64,000 bases of DNA from Ruegeria sp. YS9. GTDB lineage: Bacteria; Pseudomonadota; Alphaproteobacteria; Rhodobacterales; Rhodobacteraceae. Position numbers and translations under genes: made by a program. The notes under the pieces are model-generated. The model did not search any database. It worked only from the letters and a program-made list of their open reading frames with translations, and had not been told where the DNA came from. Shown here in pieces: positions 1 to 10,000 of this stretch (position 1 is the first letter of the stretch; each line of letters opens with the position of its first letter). The DNA lies in the NCBI RefSeq assembly GCF_024628725.1, contig NZ_CP102410.1:620001-684000 (forward strand), in the 5' to 3' direction.

Positions 1-73
1 CGTGTTACAGTAACGCGGAGGACGCACCGAGGTAAGGTCATTGACTCGGCTTGTGTTCCAATCGCAGAACGGA

Positions 74-1996
74 TCACTCTGCCGGGGTGTACCAGATCGG
101 GGACGAATAGGCGCGTTCCTGATGCGTAAGCACTGCATCTTCGGGCAATTCGATACCGTATCTCAACTTGTCGTACAGGATCCAACGCGGCGTTGGAATT
201 TCGATGGCGCGGACGTAGTAAAACGCACGCGCATTCGGATCGAAATCCGGGTCTGACCATACGGTGACAAGTTCGGCCGTTCCGATTGTGTTGGTCCAGC
301 TGGCAGTCTCCACGTCCACCGTGTTTCCAACCGCAGGGACTTTGCCGTTTTGATCGACCTCGCGGTTATCCGACCATGCCACGTCGTAGACCTTTTCCTG
401 CAAGGCACCTTCAGAATCGAGCCATCCCTTTATCACTTGAACACGGTCCAGATTGGCACCAACCGGGTCGCGCAGAGCGGCGATCAGGAAGCTTGGCGCA
501 GCCTCACCCTCGCGCGGGCGCAGGTCCGAACCCATTGGCACGCCTTTGGTATAGCCAACATTGGCCAGAAAACGGGTTTCAACATCTGCTTCACTGAAAT
601 CCCATCCGCCAAAGAACCGCAGACCAATCCTTGGCCCCGTCGTTGCATAGGTTTCGCGGCGCTTGAACGCGTCAAAGATCGCCGCGCGTGTATTCTCGGT
701 AGCCCAGACGGCCGTGTATCCGGAGGCGACAAGCAAATCGCCGGGAATTTCACCAAGGTCATTGGCTATGAACGGATGTTTGATACGCGAAGCTGAGGGC
801 TCGACGCTGACGGATTTTCCAAAGAAATTGTCTTCTTCGGCCGTGGCCAGAGAGGTATGGCTGTCCGTCGCACCCCCCATGCCGAATTTATAGGGGTTCA
901 CACCAAACTTTTCTTCCAGCATCAAGCCGCGTTTCAATGCCTCTCGGGCGTATTCTCCGGCCAGCATGTCATCGGTTTTCAACTCGGTTATGTCCAGATT
1001 GCCGACGTCCCAGTTCTCGTAATCGGCAAATTCGTCATCCGGGCTCAGGAAAGGATGCGCTTCACCGTCGCCCTTTATCTGGGTGACTTCGTAATGGGGC
1101 TCCCATTTTGCGCGGTCCGCGACATAATCCTCGTCAACCTTGCCGCCGTGATACGTGTCTTCGGTCGGGAACATCCACCCATTCGACAGGTTCCCGTTAT
1201 GGGCAAAGGCAACTGCACGCCCCCCCGTTTTTTCCTGATACTCTTCAAGCCAGGCATAAAGCGCCTTTGGATCCGTATCACCGTAGGGCGGTTGCGTGAC
1301 CGGCGGCACCATTTGAAGCGCCCTGATTGGCCCATCGCGCAGCATGACATTGCGGTGCAAGTTGAACCCTTTCGGTACCGAGGTCCATTCAAAACCGATG
1401 AAAGCGGTAAAGGTGCCGGGGTCATTGTGCCGCTCTGCCGCCAGAACGATGCTTTCCCAGGTAAAGGCAAACGCATCGGCACCGGGGCTGTAGGATTCCA
1501 GCAGGATTTCCGGCAGTGTCATTTGCGAAAAATTGGTGATGATGTCGAAAGCCGCTTTACCGGCTTCTTCCCCGCCGGCCTTGTACCCCTCGTACCACTC
1601 CAGTCCTTTGGGATCAGAAAGAACGCCCGGTTTGCCAGCCTGCAAATCCGGCGCGAACCCCATCAGGTCCGTGTGATCCGTAAGAACCATCCAATCCAAT
1701 GGTCGTGACAGTCTCACAGGCTGACCTGTCGAAGAAATGACCTGTTCCCCCTTGGCGAAACGCCACGCCTCATCCGGCAGCAAGGTGTTCCCGAAAGCAC
1801 CCGCATCCAGCGAAAGCCCGGTGTGAAGGTGAGTGTCCCCCCATAATGGGCGTTCAGGAAATGTGCGTTGGGCGTAAGGGGAATAGGGCTGATCAGAAAA
1901 CAATCCCTCGGCAGCATCTTCGCTGGGTACGGCGTCGGCACCAACAACAGCAGGGACCAATACGAGTGAGATTATGCAAGCAGATTTCCGAAACAA
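74..1996 (-). CDS. DUF3604 domain protein, secreted, PHP-like metal-binding
   Basis: A 640-residue protein with an N-terminal signal peptide (hydrophobic stretch about 7-20, likely cleavage near ADA at 22), so probably periplasmic. It matches the DUF3604 family: WGDTHLHTG near 52-60, TDHTD near 106-110, [10 protein letters not shown] near 265 and TDSHTS near 378. These resemble the HxH and D/H metal ligands of PHP-type hydrolases; no substrate is established for the family. The length is usual for the family. The start is a TTG preceded by GGGAGG at a good distance; there is no nearby ATG. It stands alone, with about 200 bp separating it from the end of the tonB operon behind it. Family assignment is firm and function is unknown. 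Confidence 0.88.
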   Translation of the reverse strand: MFRKSACIISLVLVPAVVGADAVPSEDAAEGLFSDQPYSPYAQRTFPERPLWGDTHLHTGLSLDAGAFGNTLLPDEAWRFAKGEQVISSTGQPVRLSRPLDWMVLTDHTDLMGFAPDLQAGKPGVLSDPKGLEWYEGYKAGGEEAGKAAFDIITNFSQMTLPEILLESYSPGADAFAFTWESIVLAAERHNDPGTFTAFIGFEWTSVPKGFNLHRNVMLRDGPIRALQMVPPVTQPPYGDTDPKALYAWLEEYQEKTGGRAVAFAHNGNLSNGWMFPTEDTYHGGKVDEDYVADRAKWEPHYEVTQIKGDGEAHPFLSPDDEFADYENWDVGNLDITELKTDDMLAGEYAREALKRGLMLEEKFGVNPYKFGMGGATDSHTSLATAEEDNFFGKSVSVEPSASRIKHPFIANDLGEIPGDLLVASGYTAVWATENTRAAIFDAFKRRETYATTGPRIGLRFFGGWDFSEADVETRFLANVGYTKGVPMGSDLRPREGEAAPSFLIAALRDPVGANLDRVQVIKGWLDSEGALQEKVYDVAWSDNREVDQNGKVPAVGNTVDVETASWTNTIGTAELVTVWSDPDFDPNARAFYYVRAIEIPTPRWILYDKLRYGIELPEDAVLTHQERAYSSPIWYTPAE

Positions 1997-2195
1997 AGTG
2001 ACCTCCCAGTTCAGGAATACTCAGTTGTGAGGGCGAATTTCATCGCGCCATTATTATATTCCCATTTTCTTATATCACATTCTATTGGCCAAAGGGTTTT
2101 TTTAATCTGAGAGCTGCAAACCCGCGCAATCAGGGAATTCGGCGAAAGCCCTTAGGGAGATCGCTAATCGTGTTCACCTGACAAGACTCGTCGGA

Positions 2196-3344
2196 TCATC
2201 TTATCTGATAGTAAAATGAAAGCTTCCGGCTGACGCCCCCAGGCGGGCGCGGGAAAGGTGCGGCGGTTCGAACCTGTTCTTTGGCTGCGCGCTCTATTTC
2301 CGGCGAGCCAGAGCTTTCGACGACATCAACCCAAGCCAATGAACCATCCGGGTCAATCTGGAAAAACACCCGCGCATAGCCACGACCGGCAACGTAAACG
2401 ATTGGCGCCCTGTTCAGATGAACAAGAACCTGACCCGCATAGTTCGTGGTGTCCGAATTTCCCGGCCCCCGCCCGCCTGAACGGGTGCCGCCCCGGTTTT
2501 GTCGGAAGGCGTCGACACCCTCTCTTTGATACGTCGCCAGCGGTGATTCAATCGTCTGCTCCGGAAATCTCAAAGCGTCAAAGTTGCTTGACGGATCCAA
2601 CGCACCCCGCAGGGTGGGTTGCGGGCGTCGGTCTGGAAGGCGAGGCCGCAATGACGTGGCTACGGCCTGTTCGGATCCGTCCACGCTTGCATCGGGTACG
2701 GTCAGTTCGGCGTCGTCATCCAGAGGTTCCGACGCTTCTTCTGGTATTACAGGTTCAAGTGGGGACGTGTTTTCCGGAACAATAGGAGCCACCTCGACCG
2801 GTAACGCGGCAATCTGTTGCTGTTCCTCGGACACCGGTTCTTCGGCAGAAGAAGGCTCAACCGGAGCAACCGCCTCTTCCTTCGGCACCTCGGGTGTTTC
2901 GGCCAACGCTTCGGGCCTTGCCGACACAGCGCCTTCAGCTTCGGCGGCTTCGCCTTCGTCCTCCAGGTTCTGGTCTACAGGGTCCACGACAACCTCATCC
3001 GGCGCCCTCGGCTGGATAATCGTTGAATCCCCGGTATCGGGCGTGAAAGTCTCTTGCGGATTCGGCGAGGCCACGCGGGCATCACTTGTCGGAACTTCTG
3101 CCTCCTGCGGCTGGGTTGGCGGTTCCACCGGAGGGGTTGGCGGTTCATCCGGCGCAGGCGGTACGGGTTCAATCCTGGTATCGGCCAACTCTTCAAACGC
3201 GTTGCTGAGTTCGATTGTGTCGGTACCGGTTTCCCCGGAAGCCGGATCCGACAACTCTGGCACCGTGACAATCAGGCCGATCAAATGCACCAGTACGGAA
3301 ATCGAAATTGCAATGATTGCAACAAAAACGGACCGCCTGATCAT
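2196..3344 (-). CDS. TonB-like energy transducer
   Basis: A 382-residue inner-membrane-anchored protein. One N-terminal membrane segment lies at about 7-27, followed by a long Pro/Glu-rich periplasmic spacer (PPAPDEPPTPPVEPP near 62-76, acidic to about 230). A C-terminal TonB domain occupies about 295-382, with the YARVFFQIDPDGSLAWVDVVE core and a terminal beta strand. TonB proteins carry proton-motive energy from ExbB/ExbD to outer-membrane receptors or act in Tol-like envelope work. The start overlaps the stop of the upstream exbD by ATGA, making it the last gene of a five-gene operon. No TonB-dependent receptor is in the window, so the partner is unknown. A TolA-like role is possible. Confidence 0.85.
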   Translation of the reverse strand: MIRRSVFVAIIAISISVLVHLIGLIVTVPELSDPASGETGTDTIELSNAFEELADTRIEPVPPAPDEPPTPPVEPPTQPQEAEVPTSDARVASPNPQETFTPDTGDSTIIQPRAPDEVVVDPVDQNLEDEGEAAEAEGAVSARPEALAETPEVPKEEAVAPVEPSSAEEPVSEEQQQIAALPVEVAPIVPENTSPLEPVIPEEASEPLDDDAELTVPDASVDGSEQAVATSLRPRLPDRRPQPTLRGALDPSSNFDALRFPEQTIESPLATYQREGVDAFRQNRGGTRSGGRGPGNSDTTNYAGQVLVHLNRAPIVYVAGRGYARVFFQIDPDGSLAWVDVVESSGSPEIERAAKEQVRTAAPFPRPPGGVSRKLSFYYQIR

Positions 3345-3718
3345 TCGAGGGCCTGTTCGGTCACCAGAAAAACGGTTGGCGCACCCAACCGGCGCAGACT
3401 GCTGGTGACTTCCATCAATCGAGAGGCCGACGCATCCCTGTCAGGTACGATCCGCACGGGTCCCGATTCATGCGCGGCCATGAAAGCTTCGGCCTCGATC
3501 GGATTGCCCCGAAAACTCAGCGTTCCGTCCCGATGAAGAACAAGCGCATCCGGCGGCTCGCGGCCTTCAAGATCCGCAGTATTCACCAAATCCAGATCGG
3601 GATCCAACCGCGGTGCAATCGTACCCGCAATCAGAAAAAAGATCAGGATCAGAAAGACGACGTTGATCAGCGGAATGGTGGAATCACGATTTCGACCGGG
3701 CCGGATATAGCGGATCAT
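3341..3718 (-). CDS. ExbD/TolR-family biopolymer transport protein (second copy)
   Basis: A 125-residue protein with the classic ExbD/TolR plan: a short cytoplasmic N-terminus, one membrane helix at about 16-34 (STIPLINVVFLILIFFLI) and a periplasmic domain. The helix lacks the usual acidic residue of TPLIDV: at the equivalent place it reads IPLINV, with Asn for the proton-relay Asp. This suggests a structural rather than proton-conducting subunit. It follows the first exbD by 4 bp and overlaps tonB by 4 bp, so the three are translationally coupled. Having two different ExbD-type subunits beside one ExbB is known in other TonB-like systems. Confidence 0.85.
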   Translation of the reverse strand: MIRYIRPGRNRDSTIPLINVVFLILIFFLIAGTIAPRLDPDLDLVNTADLEGREPPDALVLHRDGTLSFRGNPIEAEAFMAAHESGPVRIVPDRDASASRLMEVTSSLRRLGAPTVFLVTEQALE

Positions 3719-3722
3719 TGCC

Positions 3723-4088
3723 TCACTCCAACACCCTGACCGTCAAACCTTCGCGCCCGCGCAACGGGACAAGCAGGTCCACAAGACGTTGCGCAGTTGT
3801 CCCGGGATCAAGGCTTACCAGCACCTGACCGGCTTTGACCTGGTTGAACAATTCCTCAAGCGACAGGGGTTGGCCATTCAGGGCAACACGTGAGGGGCCA
3901 AGTTGCACGAAAAGGCGCTCGGGCGGCGTAGCATCAGCATTCCCGCCTGTGGCGGCGCTGCTCAACTCGATCTCGCTGAATCGAGAAAACGTTGAGGACA
4001 GCATGAAAAACAGTAAAAGCAGAAAGATCACGTCGATTAGGGGCGTCATCGACATGCGCCGCCGCACAAAAGGCGCAGTGTTACGCAT
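3723..4088 (-). CDS. ExbD/TolR-family biopolymer transport protein (first copy)
   Basis: A 121-residue ExbD/TolR protein starting at the ATG at 4088, which overlaps the end of exbB by 8 bp. A longer upstream reading frame exists but would lie inside exbB. The motif RRRMSMTPLIDVIFLLLLFFML places the conserved Asp in the single membrane helix (about 13-32), the residue used for proton flow in ExbD/TolR. The rest is a periplasmic domain of about 80 residues. It sits in the order hypothetical, exbB, exbD, exbD, tonB. The neighbouring ExbD lacks this Asp, so this copy is probably the energised subunit. Confidence 0.88.
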   Translation of the reverse strand: MRNTAPFVRRRMSMTPLIDVIFLLLLFFMLSSTFSRFSEIELSSAATGGNADATPPERLFVQLGPSRVALNGQPLSLEELFNQVKAGQVLVSLDPGTTAQRLVDLLVPLRGREGLTVRVLE

Positions 4089-4746
4089 GTTCTGGGGCGA
4101 CCGGGACCTGTGCGGCCGCCTCTGTGCTTTGGATGGAATGACCGGGAACCAGAACCGTACGCAAAGCCTTGTCTGCAAAAACACGCTCGCGCGCGGTTCG
4201 ACTTTCAAGCCAGGACAAAACCATCGATGTTGGCATTGCAACAGCCAGACCCACAGCGGTGGTGATCAGGGCCACCCAGATACCGCCGGCCAAAAGTGAC
4301 GGATCAACCGATGATCCAGCGGTTTGCAAGCTTTGGAAAGCGCTGATCATTCCCAGAACCGTACCGAAAAGACCCAGCAACGGCGCCAGCTGCGCCACGG
4401 TGTCCAGCAAGCGAAAACCGCGTTCCAGCCCGGCGAGCGCCAGACCCGCTTCGGCATCCAGCCGGTCATCGGCCCCGTGAACACCAGATGCGTTCATCGC
4501 CGCGCCCACAATAGGGGCAAGATAGCTGCTGCTGTCCGCCAGCCTGGCGCGTGCCGTACTGTGATCTCCTGCGTCCCACGCTGCCAAAGCTTCAGACAGC
4601 ACCCTGTGCCGCCCGACGCCGCAGGCGGCAAATTGCCAGAGCTTGTAGAGAGTGACAGCCAGCGTCAAAACCGACATGGCGATCAATATCGCCACCACCG
4701 GCCCGCCGAGTTCAAATATCTCACGAAGTGCGGCTAGAGGATTCAT
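4081..4746 (-). CDS. MotA/TolQ/ExbB proton channel family protein
   Basis: A 221-residue protein of the ExbB/TolQ family when started at the ATG at 4746 (MNPLAALREIFELGG), which overlaps the stop of the upstream gene by ATGA. Membrane segments are visible near 15-33, 113-133 (APLLGLFGTVLGMISAF) and 155-175 (GGIWVALITTAVGLAVAMP), the usual three-helix plan. The cytoplasmic loop between helices 1 and 2 is of normal length. It would form the proton channel energising the TonB-like protein three genes downstream, together with the ExbD copies. An upstream in-frame ATG at 4797 is less likely because it lies well inside the preceding gene. Confidence 0.9.
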   Translation of the reverse strand: MNPLAALREIFELGGPVVAILIAMSVLTLAVTLYKLWQFAACGVGRHRVLSEALAAWDAGDHSTARARLADSSSYLAPIVGAAMNASGVHGADDRLDAEAGLALAGLERGFRLLDTVAQLAPLLGLFGTVLGMISAFQSLQTAGSSVDPSLLAGGIWVALITTAVGLAVAMPTSMVLSWLESRTARERVFADKALRTVLVPGHSIQSTEAAAQVPVAPEHA

Positions 4747-5177
4747 CCCAACAACCCCATTTCCACCCTGCTGCTCAGCGTCAGGGTGCTGTCGCATATG
4801 TCACTTTCGGAACCATCCACGACGCAGGAGTTAGCGCCGTTGATCAAGGCTTGCCCAACTGTGTCACATGTTCTGTTGGGAAGATCGAACTGGCGCACCC
4901 GGGGCCGGTCGGCGGGCAAATCGCGAAAATCAAACAGAGAAAGGTTCAACACACTACCTTCGGTGTCGAAAATGACGGTTTCGAACACGGCGCCGTCGAT
5001 CGGCTGCCCGGTTTCATTCTTGACCAGAAACGTCAACCTGCACGCGCTGGCAACATCCTCGGCCGAGTTCAGTTCCACGAAGAGCCGGGCAGAGGATTCG
5101 GCCTGGGATTGTGCAGACGCTGTGGACAGCAAACAGCCAGAAAACATGGCCGCGACCATAATGCGACGAAACAGCAT
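4743..5177 (-). CDS. secreted hypothetical protein at head of the exbB-exbD-tonB operon
   Basis: A 144-residue protein I do not recognise by name. It has a clear signal peptide (MLFRRIMVAAMFSGCLLSTASAQ, split after about residue 23) and no other membrane segment, so it should be periplasmic. The mature part is about 120 residues and looks beta-rich. It contains four Cys (one in ASACRL, one in NRTCDT, two in NSCVVDGSESDICDS) that could form disulfides. It is the first gene of the operon and overlaps exbB by ATGA, so its function is probably tied to the TonB-like machine, perhaps as an accessory subunit. That role is inference. Confidence 0.75.
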   Translation of the reverse strand: MLFRRIMVAAMFSGCLLSTASAQSQAESSARLFVELNSAEDVASACRLTFLVKNETGQPIDGAVFETVIFDTEGSVLNLSLFDFRDLPADRPRVRQFDLPNRTCDTVGQALINGANSCVVDGSESDICDSTLTLSSRVEMGLLG

Positions 5178-5684
5178 GAACAGACTCCGTGTTGCAGCGC
5201 TGGAACAATCGGGCAGCGACCGTCAGCTTGCCCAACTGCGTTTCTACCCGAGGGACATGTCACATTAAAGAGCCGCGTAGGGTGGCAAAGCAAAACGGCC
5301 TTCAGCGCGGATTGATATACGTACGTTCATGGCAAGACATACGTTGCGCAATTGGAATTTCAACTGCGCCCAAGGTTGCACTGCGCATCAGGACAACCAG
5401 CAAGTTGATGTCGGTTCAGTTTTGAAAAGTCGCTCTTTTTCCAAACAGATGCTTAACCCGCAGTAAACGTGCGAAACTGCGCCCGATCAAGCCTTCACAG
5501 AAGCGCGCCCAAAGCGACTTTTGAACGTCGTTTTCACATAATTCTTGCTAAGAGCGCGAAAAATAAGCATATTTGTCTACGTTTTTAATGCATATAAAAG
5601 ATAATAATACGTTTTTTGAGAGGCAAGCGTCGAGCACAGCGCGGTTTCCGTGCGTCAAAACCCATTGGGGGAAGGGGTTCGAGT
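5178..5684. other. divergent intergenic region between the tonB operon and fecR-domain gene
   Basis: About 500 bp without a convincing gene. It must hold the promoters of the leftward operon (starting 5177) and the rightward FecR-domain gene. The right half is AT-rich (about 5540-5625), consistent with a promoter. Short open frames are present in both directions but have no ribosome site or family resemblance. I could not fix any -35/-10 pair with confidence. Confidence 0.4.
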
Positions 5685-6656
5685 TTGTCGTTGTTAAAGA
5701 TTGTAATGGTTCTTTGCGTTGCCGTGGCCATACCGTCGCAGACCATCGCCGACATTGGAAAAATCATCAGCGTCCAACAAGGCGCCCAAGTCGTTCGCGC
5801 GGGAAAAGCACAACCTGTTTACTCAGGAATGGAGGTTGCGTCCGGCGACGCGCTCAGCACGGATCGGACCGGCGTGATTCAAATTGTTTTTGTGGATGAC
5901 ACCAAGATTGCCATCGGCCCCAACGCACGCATGGTGCTGGATGTGTCCATGCTGCGAAATAACCGCAAAGCCAAGAGCTTTGCCGTTCAGGCCTTGGGTG
6001 GCAGTTTTCGGTTTATTTCCGGGAAAAGCCGAAAGAGAGCCTACTCGATCAGGACTCCGTCGGCGACAATGGCCGTGCGCGGTACCACCTTCGATATGTG
6101 GATCGTGTCGGAGAAACAAAGCGCGATGCTTGTCCTGCAAGGTACGGTCCGCATGTGTGGCAGTCAGGGCGCGTGCAGATCCTCGGGACGTCAATGCAGC
6201 ATGTTCGCAACAAGCGGAGACGGAGGTGTCGGACGGCCTGCCGATCAGGCCCAATACGATCAAGCGCTGAAAAGCGGGTTTCCATTCGTTCAGTCCCAGG
6301 ACGGGCTGCTGCCCCCTTTGCAGGTACGGGTTGAAGGGTGTTCAGGTGATGGAGCGCCCATACGGCGTGTCGAGGTGGACCGGTCGGAAGCCGGTAGAGC
6401 GCCTCCTCAGCAACGCGAAGCGCAGAATACGGTCACTGAACCTTCGCCTTCCGCGAACAATGACCCGGAAAGAGAAGAGCCGGACCATGCAGAACCCGAA
6501 CGGGAAGAACCAGAGCAGGAGGAGCCCGACAGAGAAGAACCAGAGCAGGAAGAACCTGAACGGGAAGAACCCGAACAAGAGGAACCCGAACGGGAAGAAC
6601 CGGAACCTGAGGAACCCGAACGGGACGAACCAGAGCGGGAAGAAACTGATCCGTAA
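5685..6656 (+). CDS. FecR-domain protein with acidic pentapeptide-repeat tail
   Basis: An exported protein of about 323 residues. I favour the TTG at 5685, preceded by GGGGGAAGGGG. An in-frame ATG at 5616 would add 23 residues ahead of the hydrophobic signal segment (IVMVLCVAVAIPSQTIA). The mature N-terminus is a FecR domain (VQQGAQVVRAGK, then YSGMEVASGDALSTDRTG, then FVDDTKIAIGPNARMVLD). It continues with TPSATMAVRGTTFDMWI, typical of FecR-fold periplasmic proteins. The last 60 residues are twelve pentapeptides of the form EEPEx. It is followed 57 bp later by a CHASE2 cyclase, a frequent pairing; the FecR protein may be a periplasmic partner of the CHASE2 sensor. That link is inference. Confidence 0.8.
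   Translation: MSLLKIVMVLCVAVAIPSQTIADIGKIISVQQGAQVVRAGKAQPVYSGMEVASGDALSTDRTGVIQIVFVDDTKIAIGPNARMVLDVSMLRNNRKAKSFAVQALGGSFRFISGKSRKRAYSIRTPSATMAVRGTTFDMWIVSEKQSAMLVLQGTVRMCGSQGACRSSGRQCSMFATSGDGGVGRPADQAQYDQALKSGFPFVQSQDGLLPPLQVRVEGCSGDGAPIRRVEVDRSEAGRAPPQQREAQNTVTEPSPSANNDPEREEPDHAEPEREEPEQEEPDREEPEQEEPEREEPEQEEPEREEPEPEEPERDEPEREETDP
6474..6653 (+). repeat. 15-bp tandem repeat encoding 12 EEPEx pentapeptides
   Basis: The last 180 bp of the FecR-domain gene are twelve in-frame 15-bp units, each encoding a variant of Glu-Glu-Pro-Glu-(Arg/Gln). The first units are degenerate (EEPDH, AEPER) and the last is EETDP. The period is seen directly in the DNA (gaacccgaacgggaa and close variants). Such tracts can change length by slippage while staying in frame. 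Confidence 0.9.
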
Positions 6657-6713
6657 TTGCTCGGGAATTGCTGCTGAACACGCAGTTCCAGTTCCATTTG
6701 TCTGGAGGATGGT

Positions 6714-8945
6714 GTGAGCGACAAGCTGCGGAAATCCAGGAACGGGCGATGGGCCTTCCGCCTCGTGGGGCTGGGTCTGATCCTTTTGGGTTGCTTCATT
6801 CGGGCATGGGATCCGTACCCTGTTCGAATGACGCGTCTGATCTATTTCGACGTTTTGCAAAGACTGTCTCCGCGGGAGTTCAATCCCGAACTCCCCGTGC
6901 GCGTCGTGGATATCGATGAGGCTTCGCTTGCCAGCTTTGGACAATGGCCATGGCCACGCACTTTGGTTGCGCAGTTGGTGCAAAATCTGGGTGGCCATGG
7001 CGCCGCGACGATTGCGTTCGACATGCTGTTTGCCGAACCCGACCGGTATTCGCCATCTCGCCTTCTGAACGATCCATCGCTGGCGGGCGTACTGACTGTG
7101 GAACGCCACGCCGAAAAGCTGGACAACGATGTCGTGCTGGGGATGGAAATGGCCAACTGGCCCGTGGTTCTGGGCGTGGCCGCGCGATTGTCAGCTGAAG
7201 GGGAACCCGTTACGGCCAAGGCCGGGCTCATTGAATTCGGGGAAAGCCCCGCCGAGGGGCTGATCTCGGTCCCGCATTGGACGCCAATCGCGCCACCGTT
7301 GGATCTGGTGGCGGCAGGTGTCGGCGGGGTCAATGTCTCGCCCATCGGTGGAACCGGCATCGTAAGACGTGCGCCGGTTCTATGGAACGGTCCGGACGGT
7401 CCGCTGCCAAGCCTTGCAGTTGAAGCCCTCAGAGTCGCCCTGGGTGAGACCAGCATTTTCGTGGAAGGCGCGCCTGACGAGGCTGGCATCATGCTGGCGG
7501 TCGAAATCGCCGGATACCGTTTGCCGACAACCGAGAATGGCGAACTTTGGCTGAAATACCGGCAGGACACCCCCGACCTTTACATTTCAGCCAGGGATGT
7601 TCTGGAAGATTCCGAAAACCCCGGGCTGCGATCCGAAATCGAAGGCAGAATAATCCTGATCGGAACCTCCGCTGCCGGTTTGTTCGATATTCATCAGACG
7701 GCACTGGGCGAAAGCGTCCCCGGTGTTTCAATTCATGCCCAGATGATCGAACAGGTTCTGACCGGTGATATGCTCAGCCGGTCTGACGTGACCGCGGCGC
7801 AGGAACTGCTTGCCTTTGCGTTTCTGGGGCTTGTGGTGATTGCCGTCATGTCCAGCTTTGGTGCCATCGCATCCTTCATCGCCGGTGGCATTGCCGCCGC
7901 AGCCGTTCTGGCCATCAGCTGGCTGGTATTTCAGAACCAATCCATCCTGTTCGACGCCACCTTTCCCCTGATTGGAGGCATCGCAAATTTCGGTCTGCTG
8001 GCGGGGTATCTTTTCGTATCGACCGAGCGCGAAAAGCGCCAAATTCGAAAAGTCTTTTCGCATTACGTGGCCCCGGAAATCCTTGATGAAATGGAGAATT
8101 CGGGCCACCAGCTGCAATTGGGCGGTGAAAGCCAGGAAATCACCGTGATGTTTTCGGATATCCGGGGATTTACCGCTCTGTCCGAGTCCGCGTCGGCAAC
8201 GGAACTTGTATCCTTGCTGAATGCGCTGTTTTCCAAGCTTGGGGATCAGATCCTGCATGAGCGTGGTACGATCGACAAGTTCATAGGTGACGCCATCATG
8301 GCCTTCTGGAACGCACCTTTGCCCGTTGCCGACCATCCATGCCGCGCAGCGCTTGCCGCGCTCAGGATGCGAGGTGCTTTGGCACAATTCAACGCATCCG
8401 ACATCATGCGGAACCGAAAGCCGATAGCGCTGGCAACCGGAATCGCCACGGGGCAGGCCTGCGTCGGCAACATAGGATCGCAAAAACGGTTCAACTATAC
8501 GGTTATCGGAGATGTCGTGAATGTTTCGGCACGGATCGAACAATGCTGTCGAACGGTCGAGTATGACATTGTCGTCTCAGACGGGGTGTATCAAGCCGGT
8601 CGAGATGACCTGGCATTTTTGCAGGCCGGCCATGTTGACCTAAAAGGCAAAACCAACCCAGAGCCCGTTTTTGTTCTGGTGGGAGATTCCACTTTGCGGA
8701 AGACCGACGCGTTCCAGGAGCTCGTTGCACGGCATGGTGAGTTGATCGCAGCGTTGAGAACCCGAAAACCTCAGGGCGACATCGTGCGCATGTGTCAGCA
8801 TTGCGAAAAACTTGCCGCAGATATCGAACCGGGATTGCGCCAGTTCTATCGCGCTTTGGCGGGTCGCGCGGCCGATTTCCGCGCGGTCTCGTCATCCGGG
8901 CCGGTCATGTTCACCCGAAATACCAGAATAGCCGGTGGTGTTTAG
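6714..8945 (+). CDS. CHASE2-domain adenylate/guanylate cyclase
   Basis: A 743-residue membrane protein starting at GTG with a strong TCTGGAGGAT site upstream. The plan is: one N-terminal membrane helix (about 15-30), a periplasmic CHASE2 sensor (about 35-340, with VRVVDIDEASLASFGQWPWPR and GGVNVSP), then three membrane helices (about 360-440). A class III nucleotide cyclase catalytic domain follows from about 473 to 650. The metal-binding FSDIRGFTAL lies near 480-489 and GTIDKFIGDAIMAFW near 516-530, so both catalytic Asp are present. It would make cAMP (or cGMP) in response to an unknown periplasmic cue. A helical tail of about 90 residues follows. It probably forms an operon with the FecR-domain gene. 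Confidence 0.92.
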   Translation: MSDKLRKSRNGRWAFRLVGLGLILLGCFIRAWDPYPVRMTRLIYFDVLQRLSPREFNPELPVRVVDIDEASLASFGQWPWPRTLVAQLVQNLGGHGAATIAFDMLFAEPDRYSPSRLLNDPSLAGVLTVERHAEKLDNDVVLGMEMANWPVVLGVAARLSAEGEPVTAKAGLIEFGESPAEGLISVPHWTPIAPPLDLVAAGVGGVNVSPIGGTGIVRRAPVLWNGPDGPLPSLAVEALRVALGETSIFVEGAPDEAGIMLAVEIAGYRLPTTENGELWLKYRQDTPDLYISARDVLEDSENPGLRSEIEGRIILIGTSAAGLFDIHQTALGESVPGVSIHAQMIEQVLTGDMLSRSDVTAAQELLAFAFLGLVVIAVMSSFGAIASFIAGGIAAAAVLAISWLVFQNQSILFDATFPLIGGIANFGLLAGYLFVSTEREKRQIRKVFSHYVAPEILDEMENSGHQLQLGGESQEITVMFSDIRGFTALSESASATELVSLLNALFSKLGDQILHERGTIDKFIGDAIMAFWNAPLPVADHPCRAALAALRMRGALAQFNASDIMRNRKPIALATGIATGQACVGNIGSQKRFNYTVIGDVVNVSARIEQCCRTVEYDIVVSDGVYQAGRDDLAFLQAGHVDLKGKTNPEPVFVLVGDSTLRKTDAFQELVARHGELIAALRTRKPQGDIVRMCQHCEKLAADIEPGLRQFYRALAGRAADFRAVSSSGPVMFTRNTRIAGGV

Positions 8946-9004
8946 GCGGCACTGCATGGAAAAGTCGGCTGACTTAGGCCCCCAAAGCCCTGCGTCAGTG
9001 AGTG

Positions 9005-9996
<992 letters not shown>

Positions 9997-10000
<4 letters not shown>

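Noticed and set aside
6407..6799. Minus-strand frame with striking Ser-Gly-Ser-Ser-Arg repeats
   Set aside because: It is only the reverse reading of the EEPEx repeat in the FecR-domain gene, not a separate repeat protein.
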